In this document: positions 20,322 to 30,395 of the stretch, piece after piece
Position numbering within the stretch: position 1 is the stretch's first letter
Layout of the letters: each line of letters begins with the position of its first letter
From: Paractinoplanes abujensis
GTDB lineage: Bacteria; Actinomycetota; Actinomycetes; Mycobacteriales; Micromonosporaceae
Assembly: GCF_014204895.1 (NCBI RefSeq)
Contig: NZ_JACHMF010000001.1
Span: 9,176,001-9,240,000, forward strand
Direction: 5' to 3'
DNA: 64,000 nucleotides
The notes under the pieces: generated by a model
What the model saw: the letters and a program-made list of their open reading frames with translations, nothing else
What the model was told of the DNA's origin: nothing
The model's database searches: none
Program-made: the position numbers and the translations under genes

Positions 20322-20396
20322 GTCAAACCCCATCTAACCGGTCAAGATGTGAGATGCCTCGCCCGAGGGGTGTCAAAAGTTTGTTGTCGTGTCAAA
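20322..20396. promoter_or_regulatory. Two pairs of GTCAAA-type direct repeats upstream of the FMN riboswitch
   Basis: GTCAAA/GTCAAG words occur at 20322, 20341, 20372 and 20391. The members of each pair are exactly 19 bases apart, and the downstream pair extends to GTGTCAAA. An inverted repeat AGTTTG/CAAACT (20378-20383 with 20393-20398) overlaps the second pair. The spacing suits a dimeric regulator on one face of the helix, or promoter elements of the rib operon. Confidence 0.35.
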
Positions 20397-20422
20397 CTCG
20401 GGATTGACCCACCACGCGCTGG

Positions 20423-20588
20423 CGGGACTCGGTGAAATTCCGAACCGGCGGTGATCCGATCGTTGATCGGTAAGCCCGCGACCCGGACGTCGTTACCCGA
20501 CGACGGACGGTGGACCTGGTGAAAACCCAGGGCCGACGGTTGATCAGGCAGCAGCCCGATCAGACAGTCCGGATGGGAGACAGCGCGC
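20423..20588 (+). ncRNA. FMN riboswitch (RFN element)
   Basis: Senses FMN and lowers expression of the riboflavin genes downstream. Conserved blocks occur in order: GGTGAAATTCCGAACCGGCGG (split, 20431 on), TAAGCCCGCGA (near 20471), CTGGTGAAAACCCAGGG plus CCGACGGTTGATCAGG (about 20516-20550), and the 3' end AGTCCGGATGGGAGA (20566-20580). The element lies about 130 bases before the ribD start. No U-tract terminator follows, so control is probably at translation, as is usual in actinobacteria. Confidence 0.95.
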
Positions 20589-20668
20589 GGAATCGGATCA
20601 TGGCCAGTCCATGTCCGGGGTGCGCGAAGCGTACCCTCGTGTCCGATTCTCGGCGTTTCCTCCCCGTG

Positions 20669-20703
20669 CACAGCGCGTGTTTTGTCCGCGCTGTGAGAGG
20701 AAG
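20669..20703 (+). promoter_or_regulatory. Hairpin abutting the ribD ribosome-binding site
   Basis: Perfect nine-pair stem CACAGCGCG/CGCGCTGTG (20669-20677 with 20687-20695) with loop TGTTTTGTC. Its 3' arm touches the Shine-Dalgarno GAGAGGAAG (20695-20703) of ribD. It is a candidate expression platform for the FMN riboswitch. Confidence 0.5.
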
Positions 20704-20709
20704 ACGACG

Positions 20710-21765
20710 ATGGTGACCGAGGACGAGGCGATGCGCCGCGCGATCGCGCTGGCCGCCCGGGGCCTCGGCACGACCAGCCCCAACCCGGTGGTCGGCTGCA
20801 TCCTGCTCGACAGCGACGGTGAGATCGTCGGCGAGGGCTTCCACGCGTACGCCGGCGGGCCGCACGCCGAGATCGTCGCGCTCGCGCAGGCCGGTGAGCG
20901 GGCTCAGGGCGGCACGGCCGTCGTCACGCTGGAGCCCTGCAACCACACCGGCCGTACGGGGCCCTGCAGCCGGGCCCTGATCAACGCGGGCATCCGGCGG
21001 GTCGTGATCGCCGTCGACGACCCCACGCCCGTCGCGGCGGGTGGCGCGGTCACCATGCGCGCCGCCGGGCTTCAGGTCGAGACCGGTGTGCGCCGCCTGG
21101 AGGCGAGCGAGGGCAACGTGGCCTGGCTGACCGCCGTGCGCCGCGGCCGGCCGTACGTGACCTGGAAGTTCGCCGCCACGCTGGACGGCCGGTCGGCCGC
21201 CGCGGACGGCACCAGCCAGTGGATCACGTCGGCGCCCGCCCGCTCGGACGTGCACGTGCTGCGCAGCACGGTCGACGCGATCGTGGCCGGCGTCGGCACC
21301 GTCATCGCCGACGACCCCCAGCTCACCGTGCGCGACCTCAAGGACGGCACGCTCGCCATCAAGCAGCCGCTCCGGGTGGTCGTCGACTCCGAGGGGCGTA
21401 CGCCGGAGAAAGCGCGAGTGAGGGACGCCGCCGCACCGACCTGGATCGCCACGAAGCACGAGCTCGGCGCGGGGACGGACGGCCGCGTCGACCTGCACGC
21501 GCTGCTGGCCGCCATGTTCGGCCGGGGCATCCGCTCGGTGCTGCTGGAGGGCGGCCCCACGCTGGCCGGCGCGTTCCTGGAGGCGGGGCTGGTCGACCAG
21601 GTGATCGGCTATGTGGCGCCCAAGCTGCTCGGCGCGGGCAAGACGGCCCTGGTCGACGCGGGCGTCGCCACGATCGGCGACGCCATCGAGCTCGACCTCA
21701 AGGACATCGCGCAGATCGGCCCCGACCTGCGCTTCACCGCCGCCCTCCGGCAGAAGGAGAGCTGA
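20710..21765 (+). CDS. ribD: Bifunctional riboflavin deaminase/reductase
   Basis: Carries out steps two and three of riboflavin synthesis: deamination of the pyrimidine, then NADPH reduction of its ribose. The product is 351 residues. The N-terminal deaminase has the zinc motif HAEIVAL and PCNHTGRTGPC, and the start TSPNPVVGCI. The C-terminal reductase has YVTWKFAATLDGRSAA, SQWITS, the dinucleotide region LLEGGPTLAGAFL and the tail. The ATG at 20710 has a GAGAGGA Shine-Dalgarno. A GTG at 20713 is next in frame. First gene of the rib operon. Confidence 0.97.
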   Translation: MVTEDEAMRRAIALAARGLGTTSPNPVVGCILLDSDGEIVGEGFHAYAGGPHAEIVALAQAGERAQGGTAVVTLEPCNHTGRTGPCSRALINAGIRRVVIAVDDPTPVAAGGAVTMRAAGLQVETGVRRLEASEGNVAWLTAVRRGRPYVTWKFAATLDGRSAAADGTSQWITSAPARSDVHVLRSTVDAIVAGVGTVIADDPQLTVRDLKDGTLAIKQPLRVVVDSEGRTPEKARVRDAAAPTWIATKHELGAGTDGRVDLHALLAAMFGRGIRSVLLEGGPTLAGAFLEAGLVDQVIGYVAPKLLGAGKTALVDAGVATIGDAIELDLKDIAQIGPDLRFTAALRQKES

Positions 21766-21802
21766 TGCAGGCATCCTCGCCAAAGGGATAAATCGGGCAG
21801 TG

Positions 21803-21950
21803 CAAGGCGGGGCGTAGGGCAAGGCGGCAGGCAAGGCGGCAGGGCAGGGCAGGGCAAGGCGGCAGGGCAAGGCGGCCGGGCAGGGCAAGGCGGCCGGGCA
21901 AGGCAAGGCGGCAGGGCAAGGCGGCAGGGGCAAGGCGGCAGGGCAGGTAA
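21803..21950. repeat. CAAGGCGG repeat array between ribD and ribE
   Basis: Nine copies of CAAGGCGG within about 140 bases (starting at 21803, 21820, 21832, 21855, 21868, 21886, 21904, 21917 and 21931), mostly as CAAGGCGGCAGGG or CAAGGCGGCCGGG. The plus strand of the array is G-rich and nearly free of T. It fills the 233-base ribD-ribE spacer, and no gene is seen. There are no spacers of constant length, so it is not a CRISPR. Confidence 0.9.
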
Positions 21951-21998
21951 GGCAAGGGCCGTGAGGCACAAGGGCGAGGCGCCCAAGAAGGAGATCGG

Positions 21999-22590
21999 AT
22001 GTTCACGGGCATCATCGAGGAGCTGGGCGAGATCGTCCGCCTCGAGCACACCACCGACGACTCCGCCGTGCTGGCCGTACGGGGGCCGGTGGTCACGTCG
22101 GACGCGAAGCACGGCGACTCGATCTCGGTCAACGGCGTCTGTCTCACCGTGATCGACAACGTCGGCGGCGTCTTCACCGCCGACGTCATGGGTGAGACGT
22201 TGCGCCGCTCCTCGCTGGGCGCGCTCGAGGTGGGCAGTCAGGTCAACCTGGAGCGGGCCGCCGCGCTGGGCAGCCGCCTCGGCGGTCACCTGGTGCAGGG
22301 CCACGTCGACGGGGTGGCCCGGGTGATCGCCCGCGAGCCCGCCGCCGACTGGGAGGTCGTGCGTTTCTCGCTCCCCGCCGACCTGGCGAAATACGTGGTC
22401 GAGAAGGGTTCGATCACTGTCGACGGCGTCTCGCTGACCGTCATGGCCGTCGACGACGAGACGTTCAGCATCGGGATGATCCCGACCACTTCCAAGCTGA
22501 CCGTCCTGGGCAGCAAGCAGCCGTGCGAGCCGGTGAACCTCGAGGTCGACGTGATCGCCAAGTACGTGGAGAAGATGCTGGGGGGCCGCA

Positions 22591-22598
<8 letters not shown>
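21999..22598 (+). CDS. ribE: Riboflavin synthase alpha chain
   Basis: Dismutates two lumazines to riboflavin plus the pyrimidine that RibH reuses. The product is 199 residues with the two internal lumazine-binding repeats: [12 protein letters not shown] with [10 protein letters not shown], then [14 protein letters not shown] with [13 protein letters not shown]. The ATG start is preceded by AAGGAG at 21987-21992. It overlaps ribBA by eight bases. The order ribD, ribE, ribBA, ribH is the standard operon. Confidence 0.97.
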
Positions 22599-24739
<2,141 letters not shown>

Positions 24740-24749
24740 AGCAGCCTCC

Positions 24750-25166
24750 TCAGCTGATCCGGATGGTCTCGTCGAACGAGATGGTCTCGCAGCTCGTGTC
24801 GTCGCATACCGTGCGCACCGTCCGCGCGGTGGCCGCGCCGACGATGAAGACGGCGCCCGCGAGGTCACGGTCGACCCGCAGCTCGGTGGCCGTCCAGTCG
24901 CCCGTGCAGTCGACCCGCTTCTGCCGGGTGCCCTGCGCGATGCGGGTGCCGTTGGCCGCGGTGACGGTCACCACGAGCTGGATCCGCGCCCCGGCGGGGC
25001 AGTTGTAGCTGAGGTTGACCAGAACCCGGTCGCCCTGCTGGCGACGGTCGACGGAGTCGATGCGGGTCGACGACGGGCCGGTGGCGGCGTTGGCGGCCGG
25101 CGCGACGAGCAGGGACCCGGTGACGACAGCGGCCAGGAAGCCGGAGAATGCCAGAATTCGGCGCAT
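24750..25166 (-). CDS. Small secreted four-cysteine protein A, function unknown
   Basis: 138 residues from the ATG at 25166, with GGAGAGG six bases upstream. The signal peptide is MRRILAFSGFLAAVVTGSLL with cleavage near ANA-A. The mature domain has four cysteines (YNCPAGARIQL, VDCTGDW, TVCDDTSCET) in the same order and spacing type as the next gene. It is the first gene of a two-gene unit. The pattern of two disulfides in a small beta domain resembles other actinobacterial secreted proteins of unknown role, but I cannot name a family. Confidence 0.75.
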   Translation of the reverse strand: MRRILAFSGFLAAVVTGSLLVAPAANAATGPSSTRIDSVDRRQQGDRVLVNLSYNCPAGARIQLVVTVTAANGTRIAQGTRQKRVDCTGDWTATELRVDRDLAGAVFIVGAATARTVRTVCDDTSCETISFDETIRIS

Positions 25167-25268
25167 TACGGTCCTCTCCAGGGCAGAGGGCCGCCTCCCC
25201 GTATTCGGCGGTTCACCCCCGTGCCCGCGATAGCACCATGCCATGCACCGGCTTCAATGCGCCAGGCC

Positions 25269-26009
25269 TTAAAGCCGGCCCGCCTCGAAGATCCGGGCCA
25301 GGAACTGCCGCGTCCGTGCCTCGACCGGGTCGCCCAGCACCTGGGAGGGCGGTCCCTGTTCGAGCACGCGTCCCTTGTCGAGGAAGGCCACCCGGTCGGC
25401 CACCTGCCGGGCGAAGCCCATCTCGTGCGTGGCCAGCACCATCGTCATGCCCTCGTCCTTGAGCTCGCGGATCATCGTGAGCACCTCACCCACCAGTTCC
25501 GGGTCGAGCGCCGACGTGACCTCGTCCAGCAGGAGCAGGCGGGGACTGTTGACCAGCGCCCGCACGATCGCGACGCGCTGCTGCTGCCCACCCGACAAGC
25601 GATCGGGATAGCTGCCTGATTTGTCCGACAAGCCGACCCGGCCCAGCCACTCCATCGCCTGGTCGCGCGCGTCCTTCGAAGTGCGCTTGTGCACCCGTAC
25701 GGGGGCCAGGGTGATGTTGTCGAGCACGGTCATGTGCGGGAACAGGTTGTACGACTGGAAGACCAGGCCGATCTTCTGCCGTACGAGGTCGGGGTCGACC
25801 CGCGGATCGGTGATGTCCTCGCCGTCGAGCCGCACCACCCCGTCGTCGATCTCGGTGAGCAGGTTGACGCAGCGCAGCAGGGTCGACTTGCCCGAACCGG
25901 AGGCCCCGATCAGCGCGACCACCTCGTGCTCGTCCACGTCGAGCGAGAGGTTGTCGAGCACCACGTTGGGGCCGAACGTCTTCCGGACGTCGGTGCAGGA
26001 GAGCAGCAT
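25269..26009 (-). CDS. Amino-acid ABC transporter ATP-binding protein
   Basis: Cytoplasmic ATPase of a polar amino-acid importer (GlnQ/HisP type). The product is 246 residues. Walker A is IGASGSGKSTLLRCVN, the Q-loop is VFQSYNLFPHMTVL, the signature is RLSGGQQQRVAIVRAL, Walker B is LLLLDEVTSALDP, and the switch is ATHEMGFARQVADRV. The start ATG overlaps the permease stop (ATGA). It is the last gene of the three-gene minus-strand operon of binding protein, permease and ATPase. It is most like glutamate/glutamine systems. The substrate cannot be read from the sequence. Confidence 0.94.
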   Translation of the reverse strand: MLLSCTDVRKTFGPNVVLDNLSLDVDEHEVVALIGASGSGKSTLLRCVNLLTEIDDGVVRLDGEDITDPRVDPDLVRQKIGLVFQSYNLFPHMTVLDNITLAPVRVHKRTSKDARDQAMEWLGRVGLSDKSGSYPDRLSGGQQQRVAIVRALVNSPRLLLLDEVTSALDPELVGEVLTMIRELKDEGMTMVLATHEMGFARQVADRVAFLDKGRVLEQGPPSQVLGDPVEARTRQFLARIFEAGRL

Positions 26010-26872
26010 CAGTTACCCGCGTTCTGCCGGCGCGCGGCGCGTAACGTCACCCAGTCGGTGACCCCGATCAGCGGCAGGGCCAGCAGCACGAAGAGCACGC
26101 CGGCCACCACGTACGGGGTGAAGTTGGCCGTGCCGGCCTGATTGATCTGCGCGGCCCGGATCGCGTCGATCGGCCCCGCCAGTGAGATCAACCCGACGTC
26201 CTTCTGCAGGGCCACGGTGTCGTTGAGCAGTGGCGGCGTGACCCGTCGGATGGCCTGCGGCAGCACCACGTGGCGCATGGTGCGGCGATAGCTCAGCCCG
26301 AGCGAGCGGGCCGCCGCCACCTGGCTCGGGTGCACCGACTCGATGCCGGCCCGGAACACCTCGGCCAGGTAGGCCCCGTAGGTCACCACGATGGCCGCCG
26401 CGCCGAGCACCGTCACGCTCGGCGTGCCCTGCAACCGCAGACCCGGGATGCCGAACGCGAACAGGTAGATCACGATGATCAGCGGCAGGCCGCGGAACGA
26501 GTACGTATACGTGGTGGCCAGGGCCCGTACGGGGAAAGTGACCGGACCCCGCAGGGTGCGCAGGATCGCGATGAGCAGGCCGAGCGCGAGCGCGCAGGCC
26601 GTGCAGATCACCATCAGCCGGATGTTGAGCCACAGCCCCGACAGGATCGAGGGGTAGTTGTCCCGGCCGGTCAGCGCCTTGACCGCGATGTCCCAGTCGA
26701 GGAACGACGCCTTGACCCGCTCCCAGCCCGGCGAGCCGGTGACCCCGAGATAGAGCAGCACGCCCACGACGGCCGTCGACAGGGCGGCGAGCAGCGTGGA
26801 ACGGATCGCCCGCTTACGGCGATAGGCGACCCGTTCCAGCTGGATGTCGCTCGGCTTGTGAGAACCGGTCAC
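26009..26872 (-). CDS. Amino-acid ABC transporter permease
   Basis: Membrane channel subunit of the importer. From the GTG at 26872 (GTGA overlap with the binding-protein stop) it has 287 residues. It carries an unusually long cytoplasmic N-terminus, one early membrane helix (LLAALSTAVVGVLLYLGV), and then the His/Glu/Gln-type permease domain with about five helices. The EAA loop that docks on the ATPase is YLAEVFRAGIESV followed by QVAAARSLGLSYRRTM and VVLPQAIRR. In many such systems two permeases are present; here only one is encoded, so it may work as a homodimer. Confidence 0.93.
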   Translation of the reverse strand: MTGSHKPSDIQLERVAYRRKRAIRSTLLAALSTAVVGVLLYLGVTGSPGWERVKASFLDWDIAVKALTGRDNYPSILSGLWLNIRLMVICTACALALGLLIAILRTLRGPVTFPVRALATTYTYSFRGLPLIIVIYLFAFGIPGLRLQGTPSVTVLGAAAIVVTYGAYLAEVFRAGIESVHPSQVAAARSLGLSYRRTMRHVVLPQAIRRVTPPLLNDTVALQKDVGLISLAGPIDAIRAAQINQAGTANFTPYVVAGVLFVLLALPLIGVTDWVTLRAARRQNAGN

Positions 26873-27741
26873 TGGAGTTCGGGGGCCCCGCCCGAGCCGG
26901 CCAGCCAGGTCTTCTCCAGCACGGCCAGGGTGCCGTCCTGGCGCAACTGGTCCACCGCGGTGCTGACGCAGCTGGTCAGTGTGGAGCCCTTGTCGAGCAC
27001 CAGGCCGAACTGCTCGGGCACGCCCACCTGGGGCAGCTGGCCGACGATGATGCCGTCCTTGAGCTCGGCCGCGGTCATGTAGAACGCGGTCGGCAGGTCC
27101 ACCACGATGCCGTCGACGGTGCCGTTGACCAGCGCGGCCTTGGCGTCGTCGTTGTTGTTGAACACCGACGGCTGGTTGCTCGGCTTGATCAGGTCGGTCA
27201 CGGCCTGATAGCTGGTCGTGCCGACCTGCGCGCCGAGCTTGGCCTCCTTGAGGTCGGCCAGCGTCTTGGCGTTGGCGATCTTCGAGCCCTTGGTGGAGAT
27301 GACCGTCTGCCGTACGAGGTAGTACGGCGACGAGAAGTCCACCGCGTTGCGCCGTTCGGGGGTGATCGAGAACTGGTTGACGTCGAAGTCGAACGCCTTC
27401 GGACCCGGCGCGATGGCGTTGTTGAACGTCACAGAGGTCCAGATCACGTTGTCCGGCGAATAGCCCAGACGCTGGGCGACCTGGTACGCGACGGCCGATT
27501 CGAACCCCTTGCCGTTCTTGGGGTCGTTGTCGGAGAACCACGGCTCGTAGGCCGGGTTGTCGGTGCCGATCGTCAACTTGCCGGCGGTCTTCGTCGGAAG
27601 GGCGCCAGCAGGGCAAACGTCCGCGGAGGCGCTGGCCGACGCGGTGGGGGCGGCGTTGTCCTCGACGGGCGAGCAGCCCGCGAGGGCGGCGAGCGCAAGG
27701 ACGGCGCCGCCGGTGGTGAGAAGGGTGAATCGGCTGACCAT
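26869..27741 (-). CDS. Amino-acid ABC transporter substrate-binding lipoprotein
   Basis: Extracellular solute-binding protein, family 3. The product is 290 residues. The signal peptide ends in a lipobox ALAALAGC (cysteine 23), so it is membrane-anchored. A serine/alanine-rich linker follows, then the two-lobe domain (KLTIGTDNPAYEPWF, FDVNQFSITPERRNAVDFS with the conserved SITPER segment, KLGAQVGTTSY). The aspartate and arginine used for amino-acid alpha-groups in this family are present in those blocks. First gene of the importer operon; divergent from hisE with only 68 bases between starts. Confidence 0.94.
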   Translation of the reverse strand: MVSRFTLLTTGGAVLALAALAGCSPVEDNAAPTASASASADVCPAGALPTKTAGKLTIGTDNPAYEPWFSDNDPKNGKGFESAVAYQVAQRLGYSPDNVIWTSVTFNNAIAPGPKAFDFDVNQFSITPERRNAVDFSSPYYLVRQTVISTKGSKIANAKTLADLKEAKLGAQVGTTSYQAVTDLIKPSNQPSVFNNNDDAKAALVNGTVDGIVVDLPTAFYMTAAELKDGIIVGQLPQVGVPEQFGLVLDKGSTLTSCVSTAVDQLRQDGTLAVLEKTWLAGSGGAPELQ

Positions 27742-27809
27742 GTCCGGGAGCCTAGGGCACGTCTCACCTGCTGGGGCCGTTCGTCGCCATCCCGTGACGA
27801 GTTGGCAAA

Positions 27810-28082
27810 ATGGCCGCCGTGAAGACGTTCGAAGAGCTGTTCGCCGAGCTGCAGGCGAAAGCGGCGGAGGGGACCCCGGGTTCCGGCACCGTCGCCGCCC
27901 TGGAGCGCGGAGTCCACTTCATCGGGAAGAAGGTCGTCGAGGAGGCGGCCGAATCCTGGATGGCCGCCGAGCACGAGGGCCCCGAGCGGGCCGCCGAGGA
28001 GATCTCCCAGCTGCTCTACCAGGCTCAGGTCCTGATGATCGCGACCGGCCTCGACCTCAAGGACGTGTATCGACATCTGTGA
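27810..28082 (+). CDS. hisE: Phosphoribosyl-ATP pyrophosphatase
   Basis: Hydrolyses phosphoribosyl-ATP to phosphoribosyl-AMP, the second step of histidine synthesis. The product is 90 residues, all-alpha MazG-like. Metal-binding acids are in [16 protein letters not shown] and [18 protein letters not shown] use the ATG at 27810; a GTG at 27819 ([11 protein letters not shown]) is equally possible. Neither has a Shine-Dalgarno, so a leaderless or very short leader transcript is likely. hisG follows after 48 bases. Confidence 0.95.
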   Translation: MAAVKTFEELFAELQAKAAEGTPGSGTVAALERGVHFIGKKVVEEAAESWMAAEHEGPERAAEEISQLLYQAQVLMIATGLDLKDVYRHL

Positions 28083-28130
28083 CGTGCCACCTCGTCTCTC
28101 ATCAGCAGAAACAGAAGGAGCACGTCCGTA

Positions 28131-28976
28131 ATGCTGCGCATCGCCGTCCCCAACAAGGGGACCCTGTCCCAGCCCGCCTCCCAGATGCTGCGTGACGCCG
28201 GCTACCGCCAGCGCACCGACCCCAAAGACCTGATCTGCCGCGACGAGGCCAACCACGTCGAGTTCTTCTACCTGCGTCCGCGCGACATCGCGACGTACGT
28301 GGGCTCGGGCGACCTCGACCTCGGCATCACCGGGCGTGACCTGCTCGTCGACTCCGGCGTGCCCGCCACCGAGGTGCTCGACCTCAACTTCGGCGGCGCC
28401 ACGTTCCGCTGGGCCGCCCCGTCCGGCGCGCTGGCCTCGGCCGACGAGATCGGAGGCAAGCGCATCGCCACCGCCTACCCCGGGGTGGTCGAGCGCTACC
28501 TGGCCGAGCACGAGCTCAAGGCCGACGTCGTGCGGCTCGACGGTGCCGTCGAGAACGCGGTGCGGCTCGGCGTGGCCGACCTGATCGCCGACGTCGTCGA
28601 GACCGGCGCCACGCTGCGTCAGGCCGGCCTGGTCACGCTGGGCGAGCCGCTGCTGCGCTCGTCCGCCATCATGATCGGCCGGGCCGAGGGGGAGCCGGCG
28701 GCCGGTGTCTCCCAGCTGATCCGCCGGCTGCAGGGCGTGCTGGTCGCCCGGTCGTACGTGATGCTGGCCTACGACGTACGGGCCGATCTCCTCGAGGACG
28801 CCGGTGCGCTCACCCCCGGCATCGAGTCGCCGACCGTCTCGCCGCTGCACCGCGAGGGCTGGGTGGCCGTGCAGGCGATGGTGCCCCGCAAGGACGTGCA
28901 CCGCGTGATGGACGAGCTCTACGAGCTGGGCGCGCGCGCTATCCTCGTGACCGATATCGCGAATTGCAGGTTGTGA
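28131..28976 (+). CDS. hisG: ATP phosphoribosyltransferase, long form
   Basis: First and feedback-controlled enzyme of histidine synthesis, joining ATP and PRPP. At 281 residues it is the long, HisZ-independent form with a C-terminal regulatory domain that binds histidine. Motifs are MLRIAVPNKGTLSQPASQML, DLDLGITGRDLL, the PRPP loop region DLIADVVETGATLRQAGL, and the C-terminal SPTVSPLHREGWVAVQAMV. The ATG at 28131 has GAAGGAG upstream. The stop overlaps the next start by one base. Confidence 0.97.
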   Translation: MLRIAVPNKGTLSQPASQMLRDAGYRQRTDPKDLICRDEANHVEFFYLRPRDIATYVGSGDLDLGITGRDLLVDSGVPATEVLDLNFGGATFRWAAPSGALASADEIGGKRIATAYPGVVERYLAEHELKADVVRLDGAVENAVRLGVADLIADVVETGATLRQAGLVTLGEPLLRSSAIMIGRAEGEPAAGVSQLIRRLQGVLVARSYVMLAYDVRADLLEDAGALTPGIESPTVSPLHREGWVAVQAMVPRKDVHRVMDELYELGARAILVTDIANCRL

Positions 28977-29413
28977 TGGTCACTTATCGCCCCAAGAAGA
29001 TCCGCCTGGTCGCCGTCCCGATCGCCGTGGCGGTCATGATCCTGTTCACCGTGCTCAGCTTCGGTCTTAAGGGCTCGGCAGGCTTCGACAACTCGGGCTC
29101 GTTCCAGCGCGGCGACCAGGCCGCCATGATCGGCCTGGGCATCCTGATCGGCCTGGGCGTGCTGGCCTTCCTGCGCCCACGCGTGATCGCCGACGAGGAG
29201 AAGATCCGCATTCGCAACGTCGTCGGCGGTTACGAGCTGCCGTGGTCGGTGGTGCGGGCGGTGCGCTTCGACCGCAACTCCCCGTGGGCCCAGCTCGAGC
29301 TGCACGACGAGGAGCAGGTGTCGATCCACGCGCTGCAGGCGGCCGACAAGGACTACGCCGTGGAGGGTGTGCGCACCCTGCGAAAGCTGCACTCGGCCGC
29401 GGTGGACGCGTGA
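28976..29413 (+). CDS. Small membrane protein with PH-like domain
   Basis: 145 residues of unknown function. There are two membrane helices near the N-terminus (LVAVPIAVAVMILFTVLSF and MIGLGILIGLGVLAFL). A short cytoplasmic bPH2-like domain of the actinobacterial PH-domain membrane family follows (DEEKIRIRNVVGGYELPWS, VRAVRFDRNSPWAQLELHD). The start is ATG 28976, or GTG 28973 with a GTGA overlap to hisG. A similar gene after the rib/his block is known in other actinobacteria, but its job is not. Confidence 0.85.
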   Translation: MVTYRPKKIRLVAVPIAVAVMILFTVLSFGLKGSAGFDNSGSFQRGDQAAMIGLGILIGLGVLAFLRPRVIADEEKIRIRNVVGGYELPWSVVRAVRFDRNSPWAQLELHDEEQVSIHALQAADKDYAVEGVRTLRKLHSAAVDA

Positions 29414-29698
29414 CCAGCGGCACCTGGTAAGCTTGACGCCGTCGACCACGCATGCTCGTGAGAGTGTGCGCGAAAGAGGAGCCCGCTGGTTCCCACCCGC
29501 CGCCCTTTCCTTGAGGGCCGGGTCCGGTCACCCGAGCGCTGGGGAATATCCAGCGCTCGGGGAGCGTCCTCATGGGCGCCGATGACCGGTCGAGCGGGCC
29601 TCAGCCATGTGCTGAGGTCTTCTGCTTTCCCGGCCCTGCAACAAAGGGGCGACGGGGCCGACCGACATTGGCATGTGTAACCGTTCTGAGGAGGCCCC
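29414..29698 (+). promoter_or_regulatory. infC 5' leader with a strong hairpin
   Basis: No gene is seen in these 285 bases. A perfect 12-pair stem lies at 29531-29542 with 29550-29561 (CCCGAGCGCTGG / CCAGCGCTCGGG, loop GGAATAT), without a T-run. The infC Shine-Dalgarno GAGGAGG is at 29688-29694. Such long leaders ahead of infC-rpmI-rplT are often regulatory, through L20 or attenuation. That role here is inferred. Confidence 0.55.
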
Positions 29699-30325
29699 AT
29701 CAGCGTCGAACCACGCGTTAACGAACAGATCCGGGCACGTGAGGTCCGACTGGTCGGCCCCGAGGGTGAGCAGGTGGGCATCGTCCCGCTCGAGCGCGCT
29801 CTCCAGCTGGCCGCGGACGTCGATCTGGACCTGGTCGAGGTTGCTCCCATGGCGCGGCCGCCGGTGTGCAAGCTCATGGACTTCGGCAAGTTCAAGTACG
29901 AGAGCGCACTGAAGGCACGCGAAGCACGGCGCAACCAGCAGCAGACCGTCATCAAGGAAATGAAGCTCCGGCCGAAGATCGACCCGCACGACTACGAGAC
30001 CAAAAAGGGTCACGTGGTGCGGTTCCTCAAGGCGGGCGACAAGGTCAAGGTGACGATCATGTTCCGCGGTCGCGAGCAGAGCCGCCCCGAGCTGGGATTC
30101 CGGCTCCTGCGCAGGCTCAGCGAGGAGATCTCGGAGCTCGGTTTCGTGGAAGCCAGTCCGAAGCAGGACGGCCGAAACATGATCATGGTGCTCGCACCGC
30201 ACCGCGCGACCAAGGCCGCGGCCGTGGCCGCCGTGGCGACCAAGCCCGGCCGGGAGCCGCGCGAGGGCGAAGCACCGGCCGAAGAACCGGTAGCTGCCGC
30301 GGAAACCACCGCAACCGCAGAGTAG
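29699..30325 (+). CDS. infC: Translation initiation factor IF-3, AUC start codon
   Basis: Binds the 30S subunit and checks start-codon and initiator-tRNA pairing. I place the start at ATC 29699, four bases after GAGGAGG. An in-frame TGA at 29687-29689 rules out any start further up, and a GTG at 29774 would remove the conserved N-terminus [20 protein letters not shown]. The product is 208 residues. The N-domain has [20 protein letters not shown] and [19 protein letters not shown]. The C-domain has [20 protein letters not shown] and [14 protein letters not shown] disordered alanine/glutamate tail of about 35 residues ends the protein. Rare start codons on infC are a known means of self-control by IF3. 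Confidence 0.93.
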   Translation: MSVEPRVNEQIRAREVRLVGPEGEQVGIVPLERALQLAADVDLDLVEVAPMARPPVCKLMDFGKFKYESALKAREARRNQQQTVIKEMKLRPKIDPHDYETKKGHVVRFLKAGDKVKVTIMFRGREQSRPELGFRLLRRLSEEISELGFVEASPKQDGRNMIMVLAPHRATKAAAVAAVATKPGREPREGEAPAEEPVAAAETTATAE

Positions 30326-30331
30326 ACAGCT

Positions 30332-30376
30332 TTTCCGCACGGAGGGGGCCGCAACGGGCCCCCTGTCGTGCGGAAA
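30332..30376 (+). promoter_or_regulatory. Long hairpin between infC and rpmI
   Basis: A two-part stem: TTTCCGCAC/GTGCGGAAA (30332-30340 with 30368-30376) around an inner AGGGGGCC/GGCCCCCT (30343-30350 with 30357-30364, loop GCAACG). It fills most of the 70-base gap. The tail GATCAGAAAG is not T-rich, so it looks like a regulatory or processing element (L20 acts in this region in E. coli) rather than a terminator. Confidence 0.6.
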
Positions 30377-30395
30377 GATCAGAAAGAGGCTCCAA

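Noticed and set aside
21803..21950. Possible small RNA gene or CRISPR in the ribD-ribE gap
   Set aside because: Irregularly spaced octamer repeats without promoter or constant spacer length.
29774..30325. infC starting at GTG 29774
   Set aside because: Would cut 25 conserved N-terminal residues; ATC 29699 has an ideal Shine-Dalgarno.
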